Positions 23,021 through 35,107 of a stretch of DNA of 64,000 nucleotides are shown piece by piece. Origin of the DNA: Diospyros lotus (taxonomy: Eukaryota; Streptophyta; Magnoliopsida; Ericales; Ebenaceae). Numbering within the stretch: position 1 is the stretch's first letter; each line of letters starts with the position of its first letter. The stretch covers positions 18,614,753 through 18,678,752 of the forward strand of contig NC_068349.1 in assembly GCF_014633365.1 (NCBI RefSeq), given 5' to 3'. Both the position numbers and the translations under genes were made by a program. Under the pieces are notes generated by a model that saw only the letters and a program-made list of their open reading frames with translations, was not told where the DNA came from and ran no database searches.

Positions 23021-23201
23021 CTTACCTTGATGGGTCTACGCGAACTTTCCAGGACCCATCCTTGAACTTCCTTAGCTTAAGCATGCTTAACCCGGGAGTT
23101 CTTTTCCTACATTCAGTCCAAAAGGTATTCAACTGGTGTTATTTCCTTCCTTACTTATCCTCGATATACACTACCCTTCTCTGGGCTCTTAGGATATGAA
23201 A
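23021..23201 (-). mobile_element. Cassandra outer LTR, remaining part, with 5S-like block
   Basis: Continues the outer Cassandra LTR after the SIRE insertion. The 5S-like block lies at about 23038-23104 (minus strand …GTTAAGCATGCTTAAG…GGATGGGTCC). It aligns with 18660-18793 and 21207-21260. The terminal TGTAATACCCC is decayed to about aggatatgaa at the right edge. Confidence 0.75.
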
Positions 23202-23496
23202 ACTATTGTGTTATTCTGTGTAATTGAACCTGATGTATACCTAGAGATATGTTAGAGGATGTATGAGGCATTGGCAAGATTTTAGGTATTAGAAATATGT
23301 CTATCGATTGTGTTAATCGAATTAAGACTCTGACATGTGCCAACCATTATGACGCTTCCCCTTGAATTCCTCGGCCAGGGTTTCCAAGGAAGAGGCCGCC
23401 ATGAGTTTTTGATAATCGTGTCAACGTCAGGTCCCCAGGGAAAATATATATATGTAACCATTGATTATTAATTAGGGCACCTTACAATTTTCTTTC
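23202..23496. other. Unassigned low-copy sequence
   Basis: About 300 bases without a supported gene or repeat. It leads directly into duplicated segment A and may be part of the same ancestral locus. Confidence 0.4.
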
Positions 23497-24388
23497 AAAG
23501 GCTATCGCTATAGCTAATGAAGATATATCTCCGTAATTCAATTTTTGTCTAATAAAAAAATTAAAAATGTTCCACACAAAACGAAGGTGCCACCATTTGT
23601 TTCATTAAAATCTTGTTTACCTTTTCTTTTTGTTTTTTGTCAATAGCAATTTGTTTCTTTATTGTAAAACATTTTCATACATAATTAGTTCTTTTTCTTC
23701 GTGATTTAATGAAAAAATGATTAAGTTATCAATGAATACTGTTAGAATATAATTTATATATGACTCCTTTTCATATGTATAATTTTTTAAAATTTTAATT
23801 ATTAACTAAATACATATCAATAAATTAGTTAAATATAACCAATTAAAGCATTAAATTACAAATCATCAAAGAACATCAAAGAAAAAAAAATGGAGCCAAC
23901 AATGAGTTGAAGAAAAATCTTAAAAAAATTATGCATGTAGAAATTGAATATGCTTATATAATTAATGTTATTTCTATAAGAAATTTGTACACTCCATTGT
24001 AAATTTTGGTAACAATAACATTTCTTCACATAAGTGATAAACACTTTTAGGAAGAAATGTTACTAATTTAATCAAAGCATACCATGAAGTGTATACTCCA
24101 TGTAAATGGAAATAACACTTTCAATATAATTATACCAATTTTTGAATGAATAATAAAATATTTCTATGATTTTTTGATTGGATATGAGAGAATTAAGTAG
24201 CTAAGTAATAATATAAGACATATATAGGTTTTGGAGTATAGTATCAATCCGATATATATATTAAGGCTTGAATTAAGATGTACCAAATAAGAAAGGCATG
24301 CATGTGAATTTCTAGTTGTCAAAATTATAATCATATTCATAGAAATTACCCATTACCACGTCATTAATGAATAATGAGATGATTTGTG
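23497..24388. repeat. Duplicated low-copy segment, copy A
   Basis: Matches 38545-38650 (ttcaaaggctatcgctatag… acaaaacgaagg) followed by 45852-46580 (tttgtttcattaaaatc…, agcaatttg…ttctttatt, ggagccaacaa, attaatgagatgatttgt). In copy B these two parts are separated by the hAT insertion, so copy A shows the uninterrupted arrangement. The match stops near 24388, before the position where copy B has the cysteine-rich gene; no gene is found here. Confidence 0.75.
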
Positions 24389-24479
24389 TTGTTGCACGGC
24401 TACAACAATAAATTTATGTATAACAGACTGTCTTAAGATTGCAGAAGGATGACTTGTTCGAACGATGGATGACTAACCC
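24389..24479 (+). other. Left piece of sequence interrupted by LTR F
   Basis: Contains gatggatgacta-like words that continue beyond LTR F at 27032, so it is the left side of the sequence into which F inserted. Ends in AACCC, the target duplication. Confidence 0.5.
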
Positions 24480-25470
24480 TGTAGCGACCCATTAGAGGGT
24501 CTAGAATTTATTTAGAAATTATTTAATTTCTTATTTAAGTTTTGTTTCAGAGATTTGGCCAATTAATTATTTAATATGGCCATTTAGAGATTTTGATTGA
24601 GGAAATAGCTTTTAAATAGCATTTAATTATATTTACCTTTTTATGGGAAATTAAATGCAAGGACATGAGAGTCATTTAGCAATTTGTGATTCGAATTTAA
24701 TTAATTAATTAGAGTTATTATTCTTAAGGGATTGAGGTATCCGAGCGTGAGAAGGTTTTGAGTTTGTGAAGTCTCCTGGTTATAATAGGAGAATGAGTTA
24801 TGGCGTTAGGGCTTCTCAAATCAGTGTATATATATACTTTCATAAGTCACAATTTTCTTACGCTGCGGAAAGAGAAGAAGTTTGTGAAGAACAAAGAGTT
24901 TGAGAAGCATTGTAGTGTTTAGATTTTCCTTTGCAATCATTCGATCCGATCAGAGTTAGCATAAGACAAGTATCCTATCTGTAATTCCTTTCATTACAGA
25001 TTCAAATTAGTTCGTTCTCAGATTATTCTAGTTCTTCATTGAGTTCTCATATTTATATCAGTTCCAGTGTGTGTGTGTATATATATATGCGTAGAACAGT
25101 GAGTGCATGAGGAAGATATGTGTGATTCTTTATAGTGAATCTTTTAAAAATAATCTTCGAATCATGTTAGTAGTGATCTCAGAATACCAGGACTCTTTGT
25201 TTTGGGTTCCCAGTTTAATCAGACGGTATGCTTATGTATGTATATATATATATTCATGCTGTATACCATTACCTAGTGAGTTATGTTAAGCTATGTATAA
25301 TTTTTACAACGTTTTCTTTCATAAATGATTGATTGATACATCTTGATATTATTCTATATCAATTGGGATTGTTCTCCCAAGATTTCTTTTGGAATGGCGT
25401 AGTAATGTTAAGTTTTTGATTCAAGATATCGTCTCTGTTACCGTGAGTTTTATTTTTGATGAGATTTCAG

Positions 25471-26012
25471 TCATTCGAATGAGTCTTGTGTCATTTGAAT
25501 GAGTTTTGAGGCATCCGAATGAGTTTTCAGTGTTATCGTAAGTTTTTCCCTTATAATGTATCAATCATTCGAATGAGTCATGTGTTATCGTATCATTCGT
25601 ATGTGTTTTTGAAGTTTTGAGACTGTCATTCGAATGAGTTTTCTTGTCATTTGAATGAGTCCTTGAAGATTTGAATAAGTTGTTGCTTTGTATAGTCTAG
25701 CATTCGAATAAGTCTCTATGTCATTCGAATGACCCGTGAGTATCCCATTAATTCATTCGAATGAGGGTATTGTTGCATTCAAATGAGTCACTTTTTGCCA
25801 GTTCAAAAGTTGGAAAATTGTCAAATTCATTCGAATGAGTCCTTGATCAGATCCGAATAGCCTTTGTTATATATCATCTATCATTCGAATGAGCCTCTGT
25901 CATTCGAATGAGCTTGCTGTAGTCCATTTTTTTTTCATTCGAATAGGTTGTTGCTTCATTCAAATTGCTCCTTATACTTCCTCAATCATCCGAATAGTAT
26001 CATATGGCATCC
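25471..26012. repeat. TCATTCGAATGA palindrome array in gypsy LTR F
   Basis: More than twenty copies in about 540 bases. The best form, TCATTCGAATGA (25471-25482 and several others), is a 12-base perfect palindrome, usually followed by G and T. Variants change one base of the core (catttgaatg, catccgaatg, cattcaaatg). Spacing is irregular, from 15 to about 50 bases. Confidence 0.85.
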
Positions 26013-26670
26013 GAATGGCTTCCAATAAATTCTTAATGCAAGTCTTAAATTTAATATAAATATTCAATTATTCAAATATTGAATTTTTATGCCAAGATAT
26101 GATAAAATCCAGTATGCCATGCCCATACTTAGAAATTGCAAAATCTTTGTATCTCAATATAGCTAATAAAAAAATTGTATACCATGTTTAGGAATTAATT
26201 ATGACATGATCAGCATTATTTTGTGAGATTATGTGCATACATATTTGTATGAGCATTGAGCATGACTTTATATGGAGCACTACATATCGTGTGCCAGCAT
26301 TTATATGAGCATTGCATTATGTGCCCCAGGCGGCTTGTCCACGGGGATCCCACTAGTATCAGTTTCAATTATATCTCAGTTATGATCTGCTCGCTTGATG
26401 TCAACCAAGGGGCTAGGGGCATATTGCCCACAGTATGTGCTTACAGTTTTTATGTTTGCAGGATTCAGATCAGTCATGTATGTATTACAGTTATGTGGGC
26501 CTACGTGCCAAAGTTGCATACCTGCATTTAGTTTATAGTTTATGTGCATTACATCTTGTAAATGCAATCCAGTAATTTTTATATCTCTCAGTATAAGTTC
26601 AGTAAGTACTTTTATCAGTATCGATATTCTTCGATTCAGCTTCAGTTATTCTTTCCAGTTTATTTCTTGC

Positions 26671-26686
26671 TGAGCTTTGTAGCTCA
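26671..26686 (+). promoter_or_regulatory. LTR stem-loop TGAGCT-TTGT-AGCTCA
   Basis: Perfect six-base-pair stem with loop TTGT. Same loop and position as in LTR B (5754-5769), but the fifth and sixth stem pairs differ (C-G and T-A here) with pairing kept. CATTCCAGGT follows about 16 bases later. Confidence 0.6.
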
Positions 26687-28747
26687 CCTTATACTCTTCA
26701 CCATTCCAGGTCTTAGCAGGGGAGTACCAGATGGGGGGCCTAGTAGCAGTGGTCAGTAGTGTGTGTACGTGGAGCCGCTCAAGACCAAAGATGTCTGGGA
26801 GTTTATTAGTTTATGAGGTTATTAGTTTATAGTGTTTGTCAGTTTAGTATTAGTTTTCATTTCAATTGAGGGATTTTTCCTTAGACAGAGTTTATGGTTT
26901 TTAGATTTTGTTGACTTAGAGTTTTATTGATTGAGATATTCATTTATGGTATCAGATTTCAGTTTATTAGTTAGTTTATTTTATTTCCGTAGCACCTCTT
27001 CTAGGGCAGTTCTAGGAGAGGGGGTGTTATAAACCCAGGGGAGGCTGACAGTGATGGGTGACTTACTCGGGGAAGTGTGACAGTGATGGATGACTCACTC
27101 AGGGGGAAGTTACAACGATGGATGACCCTTCCAAGCAATGGATGACTTGTTTGGAAAGAGAATCAGTTAGGGGCGTGGGTATGGATCCCCACGTTGACCC
27201 TTTGAAGCCTAAGTTAGCCTCTCAAAAGTATGGGATAGTTGAATGAAAGAAGAAAGTGTGAGTGTTAGAGATTGCATACCCCAGGGGGAGAGGACTCTCC
27301 TATTTATAGCGATGGAAAAGGCAACCAGGTGTCTGGTGACCTGATTTCTTTGGTGCGTAGCTCAGAGGTGGTCTTAACTAGGTCTTGCAGGAGTGATGGC
27401 ATACGGATAACAGGAGTGCCCATGGCACCCCCGGGTAAGGGTCACTAGGGGTAAGGGAGCAAGCATGGGTGGGCGAGGGGGCTAGCAGTGCGTGGGGTTA
27501 CGCTTGGCATCCTTGAGTGGGGATCACCTGAGGGTGCTAGCCGCGAGGCGCGCAAGCGCAGGTTAGCATGGGAATATGCACAGGGATACAATAGCACGTT
27601 CACGGGGGGCTAGGCAGTAGTGAAGCAGAGCGGGCGCACGCAGGGTTGATGCAGTTCGGAGCATGCGCAGGCGAAGCTAGGTGGTGACGCCGGTGCGCAT
27701 GGGGGTTGCTGCAGTGCCTGCGTGGTGGGTCGCGACCATGCACGCGGGGTCCCCCCTCCTAGCCTGAAATGGTTCACCGCGTGTTGAGACCATGTGATGT
27801 CTCAAGATGTCTAAAGAGAGTGGAACCTAAGGAACGAGGAATGGCTCTAGCATGGAATAATGCTACAAGTGATGCTTACAAGTGACGGGTCTAATGGTAG
27901 GGACCACTAATGTAGATGTAGATGGCAGGTGGCCATTAGGTTGGCTCATGACGAGGGACCACGACCCTCTGTGGAGAGCAACTAGTCTGCAGTGGAGACG
28001 ATTAGATGTCGAAAACCTAGAGCAAACTGTAGGTTATGTCCAAGCTAAGCCTAAGTTCCATATTGAGTGAGGACTTGTGGAATCATGGCAAGTCATGTGA
28101 TGATACTCCTTGTTAAAGGATCTTAGCGCATTTGTGGCTAGGGTTGATCATGGTTGATCTGGTAAACTGGGGTGATGGACCTAATGTGACCCTATGCGAT
28201 GCGACAATATAGGGTTGACTGGAAGAGGTTGAAAGTGACCCTAGGAGGTCATGTGAAGTAAGTGTCGTGGAAGGCGAGACTTACGAGATGAAAGCCAACC
28301 ATGAGATGAGAAGACTGAAACGTGTGGGGGTTTTAGGTATAGGGATCTCTAATCCTGTGACGTGAGTTGTGTTAGCCTGAACATGTGGCTAAGGCATGGT
28401 TGCAGAATCTATGAAGGGTCACAGTTACATAGTCAAGTGTTAATCCTGAATGTGTCGATGTGATGATAAGGAGGCATCCTCGTGTAACACTGGACGGATT
28501 TCCAACTGATGACACAGGATCAATTGTAAGGTGATAGCACCTATAATGGCAATGATGAGAGCGTGGAGCTCAATGACTGTGAACATAAGGCCTTGTTGAT
28601 TGCTGTGTATGCCACTAGTATAAGGGTTCAGCGAAATCTAGTGGTCAGATTGGTCAGTTTGAGAAAAGATTCAAAGTCTAGAAGGTGGTTGGTTGGAGCA
28701 GGGATGAGCTTGATTGAGTGTTGCTCCATAGCGAGCTGCCAAGATGG

Positions 28748-28960
28748 TGAAGGGCTGAGTCACCGAGCTAATGGAGGTCGTGTTGTCGAGCTACGGAAGG
28801 CCGAGCTGGTGGAAGGTCGTGTTGCCAAGCTGGCGGAGGGCCGAGCTTCTAAGCTGGTGGAGGCTAAGTTGCCGAGCTGGCGAAGGGCCGAGCTGTCAAG
28901 CTAGTGGAGGCTAAGTTACCGAGCTGGTGGAGGGCTGAGCTACCGAGCTACTACGCTTGA
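28748..28960 (+). repeat. Roughly 24-bp minisatellite (gccgagctggtggaggctaa)
   Basis: Eight or so imperfect units alternating ccgagctggtggaggctaag and gccaagctggcggagggc forms. This explains the repetitive protein in the 113-codon frame at 28563-28904, which is therefore not treated as a gene. Confidence 0.75.
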
Positions 28961-31245
28961 GGGGGTTGTTGTAGTTAGAGCAGTGCCTAGAGGAATATTG
29001 CGTTGGTCGCGAACCTAACAACTTAGCTAAATCTAATGGAGTGGATTGGATGGATATTGAGGGCGAATTGGAGATTTTGCCGAAAGGTAAAAAGAGCTCG
29101 AATAAGTAGTTTATGAATGGGATTGGTTCTCATGAATGAGGTTTCGTTGCTAATGAGATCACCTGATAGCTGTGAGTGATACAGCTAGGGGGATGCCCTA
29201 GTCTTTGGGCAACTGATGGAAATTAACCTCGTGGTTTAAGGTTAATGGTCATGAAAGAAATCAGCTAGTGGTGTTGATCAATGGTCGGTTGGGGGTGGCT
29301 GGTGGCGACCGAAGGCGCCAATCGATGATAGTAGCAATGGCAAGTAGTATCAGTCAGGGTCGTGTGGTGTCGTAAGAGTGGTCAGTCAGTGGCGATGGAG
29401 CTGTGGTTACTAGGGCGAACGATGACAGGAGGTTGTCTTGGTTGACGATGGCGGCATTAGAGCCAATGTGGCTGCTAACCAAATGATGTGAGCTCGATGG
29501 AACTAAAAGGTGCAAGAGGAGTCCGGGAGAAGCCAGAGTTTCTCAGGGATTAGTAAGCTATTCAAGAATGGCAAGGTAATGAGAAAAAAGCTAATCCAAG
29601 ATGGAGGTTGTGGTGGTTGAAAAGACCTATGAAAGTTAGGATGCAATGACCTTGGGAGGAGACTCGTTGCTATCATGGTATTGTCACTGTTGAGGAGGAC
29701 AAAGAGAACCATTGGGCATGGTATACTTGCAAAGTCAAGTATCAGTTGCGAATTGAGAAGTAAGTTGTTAGGTAATGGCTGTGAAGTCTTATGCTTTTGA
29801 GAGTGAGGCTATGGCGCAGAATTGTGGAATTCAAAAATGATCTGATGGAATTAAATAGGCTAGTAAACTTGGCTAGAAAATCGTTACATGGGTGGTGGTG
29901 TAACCATGATGGCTTGAGGTGGTGGAGGTGGGAACCGAAGGCTCGGAGTCATACTACGGGTGCGATGCAATCATTGACGGGCCTGGGCCATGCTGCTGGA
30001 GACTAGTGTTGGGCCCCGATGTGCTTGTATGGGAGCAACACGGTCGTGAGGACTGGGTGTTGGCTCACCTAATGCATAGGGAAAGCCAGTGATTATGTAA
30101 CTGGGCAAGGTCCAAAGATCTGTGGCATGCACTGTAGGGATGGCAAGGGTTGTGGTTAAAAGCTCCACGACCTTAAAGTAAAATGGTTGGATCACTTACT
30201 CGTTGTAGGGTTTGAAAACCGGAGTAAGGACTAGTATGGAACAAGATTGTGGAAAATTGAGGTATGGGTGTAGAACATTTAAGAGGGGTTGCCCAATGAG
30301 AGTTCCCAGATGTAGGTAAGTGACCCTAGTTGGCGAGTGGTATTGGCCAATAAGGAAAACCTCAATATCTGTGTTGGGTATGGAAAGAATCCCTAGTTGG
30401 TAGAGTGTTATGCCACGTGCATCATTAAGCTCGAGGTGTGGACTCGGGTAGTGCATGTTATCGGTTGAATAATGAAATTACCCACTATGAGGTCTATGTA
30501 TGTGGGTTATGCGTAAGTCAGCGATATGTGAAGGTTAGCTGGTCTAGGTAGCAGACCACATGGTGAATGGTCAAGAATGGCTAAAGGAGCCTGATGGTTG
30601 CTTCCCATATAATACTAACATGGTTATGGTCGATCAGTAATGAGATGTTGCCATGGGGATCGACTCCAGCTATAGATGTATGTGATTGATGACGAAATGC
30701 CATGGATGCATGGGTGTCAGCGTGCCTGATGGGTATTAGAAGTGACACTGCTGCGGTTGATCAGTGCTAAGACATTGATGTGTTTGATCAGCGTAAAATC
30801 ATGGCCATGTGTGTTTGGCAATGGAAACGTTGTCATGTGTGATCGGTGTAAAAATCGTTGTTAACTGATCAATAATGTAGTATTGTTGAGTTTGATTAGC
30901 ATTATTGTGTTTGATTTTGGTTTGGTGTGGGAAATGGGAAGTCGACTGCAAAGTGATGCTTTGAGGTAGTAGAAATATGTCAAGAGATGGACATCGTTGC
31001 AGTAGGTGTGACTAGCGACTAGTAGTGCGATTTGGCGTCAGGACAATGTGGCATCGATTGATGAATGTCCTCCAGAGTCAAAGGACTAAAAGCCAAGGCG
31101 AAACCTTGAGGTGGGGATATCTCAAGGAAAGGTGAGCAATGGCTAAGCTTTGAGATTCTCGAGTACGAGAGTTCAGTGATTTACTCAAGAATGTGGTTGT
31201 CTTGGGCAAATGAGTAAGGTAAAAGTGAATTTCGAGGAAAAAATT

Positions 31246-31263
31246 CTTTTAAGGGGGGTGGAA
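31246..31263 (+). other. Polypurine tract before LTR C2
   Basis: Ttttaaggggggtggaa lies directly before TGTAATACCC. In element D the equivalent reads ttttaagtaggggagaa. This marks C2 as a 3' LTR rather than a solo LTR. Confidence 0.7.
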
Positions 31264-31819
31264 TGTAATACCCAGTATTACATGGTGTTGGAAAAATAGG
31301 ATTTCCAGTAATTTTAAAGGACCTTGAGTGGTCCGAAGAGCCCAAGAAATGAATTTCGAGTAATTAATTAATAAAATTGTCGATTTGACTGCAAGGAATG
31401 CCCCGGGACTTAGATGTCCTGGGAAGAGGGCATGATGCTGGTAAGCGTCTCGAGGTTAGGTTTATGATGCTGGAAGCAGTCCAATCGGGAATAAATTCAG
31501 AAATAAATTATGTATAACCCTGAATGGGTGCTAGAATCGAATGGTCGCAGGGGATATCCGGGACGCTGAGGGGACCTTAGGGGTGGTTCAGTTTTGCGAG
31601 TAAGGTAACCCTGAAGCGTTTTCGGGTGGAATGAAGGTCTCATGCAGGCACAGGGACGAAATCAGCTTTTATCGAGTAAAAGTCGGTTATTAATTTTGGA
31701 GAAATCAAGAGTCTAGGGGCTTAATGGTAATTAACTTAAGGCATTGGAGGGTCCAATGCAATTATTAAATTCTTAAGTGGAATTAATGATAGTTTAAAGG
31801 GGCAAATGTATAATTTGGA

Positions 31820-31834
31820 TATATATATATATAT
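31820..31834 (+). promoter_or_regulatory. TATA region of LTR C2
   Basis: An alternating TA run 40 or so bases before a purine-rich leader start. The same layout is seen on the minus strand of LTR C at about 13150-13175. Confidence 0.45.
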
Positions 31835-33108
31835 TGTGCACGAAAGTGGGGAGGAAGCTTTCTCCCTATGATATTTTGAATCGAAGAAGCAGAGAGAGAG
31901 CCATGGCCGAGAGTTTGCGAGAGATTGGAAGCAAGGAGCTGAGAGAGAATGAGAGATTGAGAGAGTGAGAGGCGGTGGACGGTGTGGTCACGACGAGCAG
32001 CGGCGGCTTGAGGAAGCCGTGGCTATGGCCGCAATGCTGAAGCTCGGGGCGACGATGGAAGCATCGATGGCTGACCAATGGTGGGCGAAGGCGGCCAGTG
32101 ACGTCGTGTGAGCAGCGGCCAAAGGCGGCAACGGCTAGAGCAGCAAGGATCGGCCATGGCAGTGGTGTGCGTATAGGCCAACAGCTGGTTGTGGCGTCTG
32201 CGGTGGTTAGCGGCGGTTGCGGAGCAGCTGGTGGCGGCCGACGACGAGCTAGAAAGCTGCAGCGGCGAAGGCCAGAGGCGACGGGTGGCTGTTGTGTGTG
32301 CACAGGTGGCCGCACAAGAAGAGGAAGAATACGCGCGCGGGAGAAGGAGGGAGAAAGAGAAAGAAAATAGAAAAGAGAAAAGAAAATTAAAGAAATTATG
32401 GGAAAATGGAAAAATAGCCTAAAAATTCCAAAAAAAATGTGAAAATTAATTTGGGGCCCGAGGAGCATGCCGGAAGCTCAGAAATAGAGATTTGGGCGTG
32501 AGGAGGGTGGCTCATGAGTCAATACTGGAGTAGGCATTTTTCTAATTTCTTCTCTGGATTAATTGAGGTAAATAGGTTATTTCTTTGAGTTATTTCCCAT
32601 TATGTGAGACAATGTAGTGTGAGCTGTTGGTTGGATTAGACCCTCGGTTGGGGTTGTTTAGAGATTTTGTTGAGGGATGGTTTTTACAGTATATGGTGAA
32701 ATTGAAGGCCTTGAGTTAATGTCTGATGTTGATGGAATTTGTGTGGCATCTAGGTTCGATCGGGGAGGCGGTGATCCTAGAAGAGTTCGAGGTTCAGGCT
32801 AGACATTGTGCCGAGTTAGAGATGAGGCTTCGAGCTAGGTAAGGGATGGCCCCATGTGGAAGTGGCCTTGCAAGGTAGTAAATATGGTTTTCAAAATTTT
32901 ATGTAACATTTGCACGTAGTGGTTAATACTTGCATGATTTGGATTCTAGTGTACCTATGGCCATATGGAGGACTAGTGTTATGGGAAGGGGTAAGTTTAC
33001 GCCTCAAACCTCAGTTGGTTGTGAGGATAAAAGGACCTAGCCTCAGTTGCATGCATTTGGCATACATAATCATGTTTATATTCATATTTGCATGCATTGC
33101 ACTCTTAT

Positions 33109-33142
33109 TGAGTCTTTATGACTCATGAGGTTTTTACCTCAT
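33109..33142 (+). promoter_or_regulatory. Twin stem-loops in LTR C2
   Basis: TGAGTC-tttat-GACTCA (33109-33125) and ATGAGGT-tttt-ACCTCAT (33125-33142), both perfectly paired. Followed by gttgtag, an acceptor-like sequence. Confidence 0.6.
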
Positions 33143-34448
33143 GTTGTAGATAAAGCATATCCAAATGGAAGCATGGATGGAATTGGGAGGCTGATGTGGC
33201 GACTAGCATTGTTGCCTAAGTCTATAAATTATATGATCGTTGTATGTATTCATGTGGTGGTATGTGTATATACTCATGTGATCAAATGTAATATTTTTTT
33301 AGCACGAGATGTCTCTAGCTGTTGTAATCCATTATGTGATATGTGATTGTGAATGGCTTGATGTATATGGCTTTTGTTGGTGGGAGTTCGGATCAGGTAA
33401 GGATCCAAAGGTATGTTCCTATAAATCCTTAGTACTCAATGGATATTTGATATGTTAGTTTTGTGCTTAGGTCACCTTTGGCTTGCTGTAAGCGAGCTGA
33501 AGAAAGGTAAAGCTCACTCGGGTTTTGGGTCCCGTTCTGCTGTGTTTCCGTGTCTGTGTTTGGGAATTGATTATTCGAGTAGAGCGAAGGGAGGGATGAA
33601 GCCTAGTGCCCACTTAGGGCATTAGTACAAAAAAATTGATTTTTTAATGGCGATTTTTTTGGCATTTAGCGGCGGTTTTTAATCGCCGCAAAGTGATTTA
33701 GCGGGGGTTTTGAAAACCACCACTAATACAGCCGCCGCGCAGCATTTAGCAGCGGTTTTTAGCAACCTTTGGTATAACCGCCGCTAAGTGATATTTTTAG
33801 AGGCGATTTTTTAAATTTAGTGGCAATTTAAAAACTGCTGCTAAAATTAATTGAATTTAATATTAAATTATTTAATTTAATATTAAATTTAATTATTAAA
33901 AAATAGTTTAATGGCAGTTTTTGTAAGAAACCATATTTTCGTGAGGTTGCCACGTAATTTAAGCAAGTTTAAAATACCGAAAAAATGGCTTGATAGTAGT
34001 TATAAGTATCGAAACGACTGCAAAGAATGCCCTGGAGCATAATTGTCTAAGCAAAATGATATGGTCTCGATGAGCGTCCCGAAGTAGAATTTATGGTGTT
34101 AAAAGAAATCGGAATTGAGACGGTTTTTGGTACAGCTAAAATACAGTTTCGATTTTGACTGAAAAACTGAATGATTGTAAGAGACTTCCGGGAAGTCAAC
34201 GGAACCCTAGAAGAGCTCCGATTTTTCATAACGATAAACCCTATGATGATTTTGGGATGAAACAAAGGTCCGGTGATGGCGCATGAATGAAATCGTCTTT
34301 ATTGAGTAACTTTAGAGTTATTAATTTTGCAATTTTGATATCGTAATGCAAATTAATTTGATGTTTGAGGATATGATTGTAATTAGGAAATTCTCTACGT
34401 GAAATAGAGATAAAATTTGAGATAAATGTGTGATTTTTTGTATAACAT

Positions 34449-34479
<31 letters not shown>

Positions 34480-34481
<2 letters not shown>

Positions 34482-35107
34482 GGGGTGTGCAAAAAAACCG
34501 TCAAACCGCGGAAACCGCCCGCACCAAACCGCACCGCACCAAATCGTGCGGTTTTTTGGGGGTGCGGTTTGGCACGGTTTAAGAAATTCTCAAACCGTGC
34601 GGTTTGTGGTTTGTGGTTTTTTTGGTTTGGTTAAAACCAAACCGGCCAAGTAGTATATTAATAAAAAAATTAAAAATATCTAATAATTTAAAAATTAAAA
34701 ATATATACTTTCTTGACCATGAATTATATTGTGGATTTTTGTGTTATTTTTATATTATGAGCATGTGGTTATGTTGTAGATTTAAAACTTTTAAATTTGT
34801 ATCTTTTATTAGATAGTAACTTATTTTAGTTTTAAACTCCAAGATACTATAAAAATTTAAAAATTATGATTTTATGCATTGATTTTTATGTTTTAATTAA
34901 AAATTTATAAGTTAGTGAAGGAAACACCAAATGAAACAATAAAGAAGCATCAAACCGCACCAAACTGCACCGCAAATGCGGTGCGGTCTGGTGTGGTTTG
35001 TGCACACCAAACCAGACCGCGTGGTCTGGTTTAATGCCAAACCGCACATGCAGTTTGGCTTATTAAATCCTTCCCAAACCGCCCAAACTGCACCGTGCAC
35101 ACCCCTA
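34480..35107. mobile_element. hAT-type MITE (TIR TAGGGGTGTGCA)
   Basis: Perfect 12-base terminal inverted repeats TAGGGGTGTGCA (34480-34491) and TGCACACCCCTA (35096-35107). Flanks are atatatat on the left and atatatac on the right, compatible with an 8-bp duplication though low complexity makes this uncertain. Both ends are dense in ccgcaccaaaccg and its complement, so the arms could form a long hairpin; the middle is AT-rich. No transposase. The 62-70-codon frames in it are not genes. Confidence 0.8.

Larger units (their letters stand above)
18624..23201 (-). mobile_element. Cassandra TRIM, minus strand, split by two solo LTRs
   Basis: A terminal-repeat retrotransposon in miniature. The minus-strand order is LTR (about 23201 to 23026, then the piece up to 21430), PBS (the rc of taataccatct near 21380, a decayed TGGTATTAGAGCC), a short internal region with gtacc-ccagcct repeats, a polypurine tract (rc of ttctctccccc at 21268-21278) and a second LTR (21263 back to 21207, then 18793-18624). 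Both LTRs carry a 5S-rRNA-like block. Solo LTR B' is inserted in one LTR and a solo SIRE LTR in the other. Likely target duplication GCTAT (18619-18623) against ACTAT (23202-23206); the right end is decayed. Confidence 0.85.
24480..27031 (+). mobile_element. Solo gypsy LTR F (TSD AACCC)
   Basis: Begins TGTAGCGACCC (a TGTAACGACCC type) and ends GGGGGTGTTATA, with a perfect AACCC duplication (24475-24479 and 27032-27036). TATA-like gtatatatatac at about 24826-24837. The 24440-24940 leader is followed by a large palindrome array (25471-26012), the stem-loop at 26671-26686 and CATTCCAG|GT at 26701-26711. No internal region. Small open frames are not supported. Confidence 0.9.
27032..31263 (+). 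mobile_element. Non-coding interior of gypsy element ending in LTR C2
   Basis: About 4.2 kb leading up to the 3' LTR C2. No gag or pol motif was recognised in any frame. A perfect gypsy-style junction is present at its end (aatttcgaggaaaaaattc, then a G-rich tract and the TGTAATACCC start). Segments such as ggagacgattagatgtcgaa (27986-28005) resemble ggagacgatcagatgctaaa in the interior of element D (58708-58727), so both may belong to a group of large retrotransposon derivatives without coding capacity. The first few hundred bases (27040-27150) repeat gatggatgac-type words. The 5' LTR was not found. Confidence 0.5.
31264..33619 (+). mobile_element. Gypsy LTR C2 (3' LTR, right end truncated)
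   Basis: Starts TGTAATACCCAGTATTACATGG and is colinear with solo LTR C (11201-13741, minus). TATA-like run ggatatatatatatat at about 31818-31834, then a GC-rich leader (about 31900-32350). The 200-codon minus-strand frame over this leader is antisense and not supported as a gene. Donor-like CTAG|GTAAGGGAT at 32835-32845, twin stem-loops at 33109-33142, and the family tail up to cacttagggc, where a CACTA-like element begins; about 150 bases of LTR end are missing. Confidence 0.82.

Noticed and set aside
28563..28904. 113-codon frame with LAEGRxxKLVE-type repeats
   Set aside because: Repeats come from the DNA minisatellite at 28748-28960.
31866..32468. 200-codon minus-strand frame, longest in the window
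   Set aside because: Antisense to the transcribed leader of LTR C2, composed of biased Ser/Leu/Pro sequence; base composition explains it.
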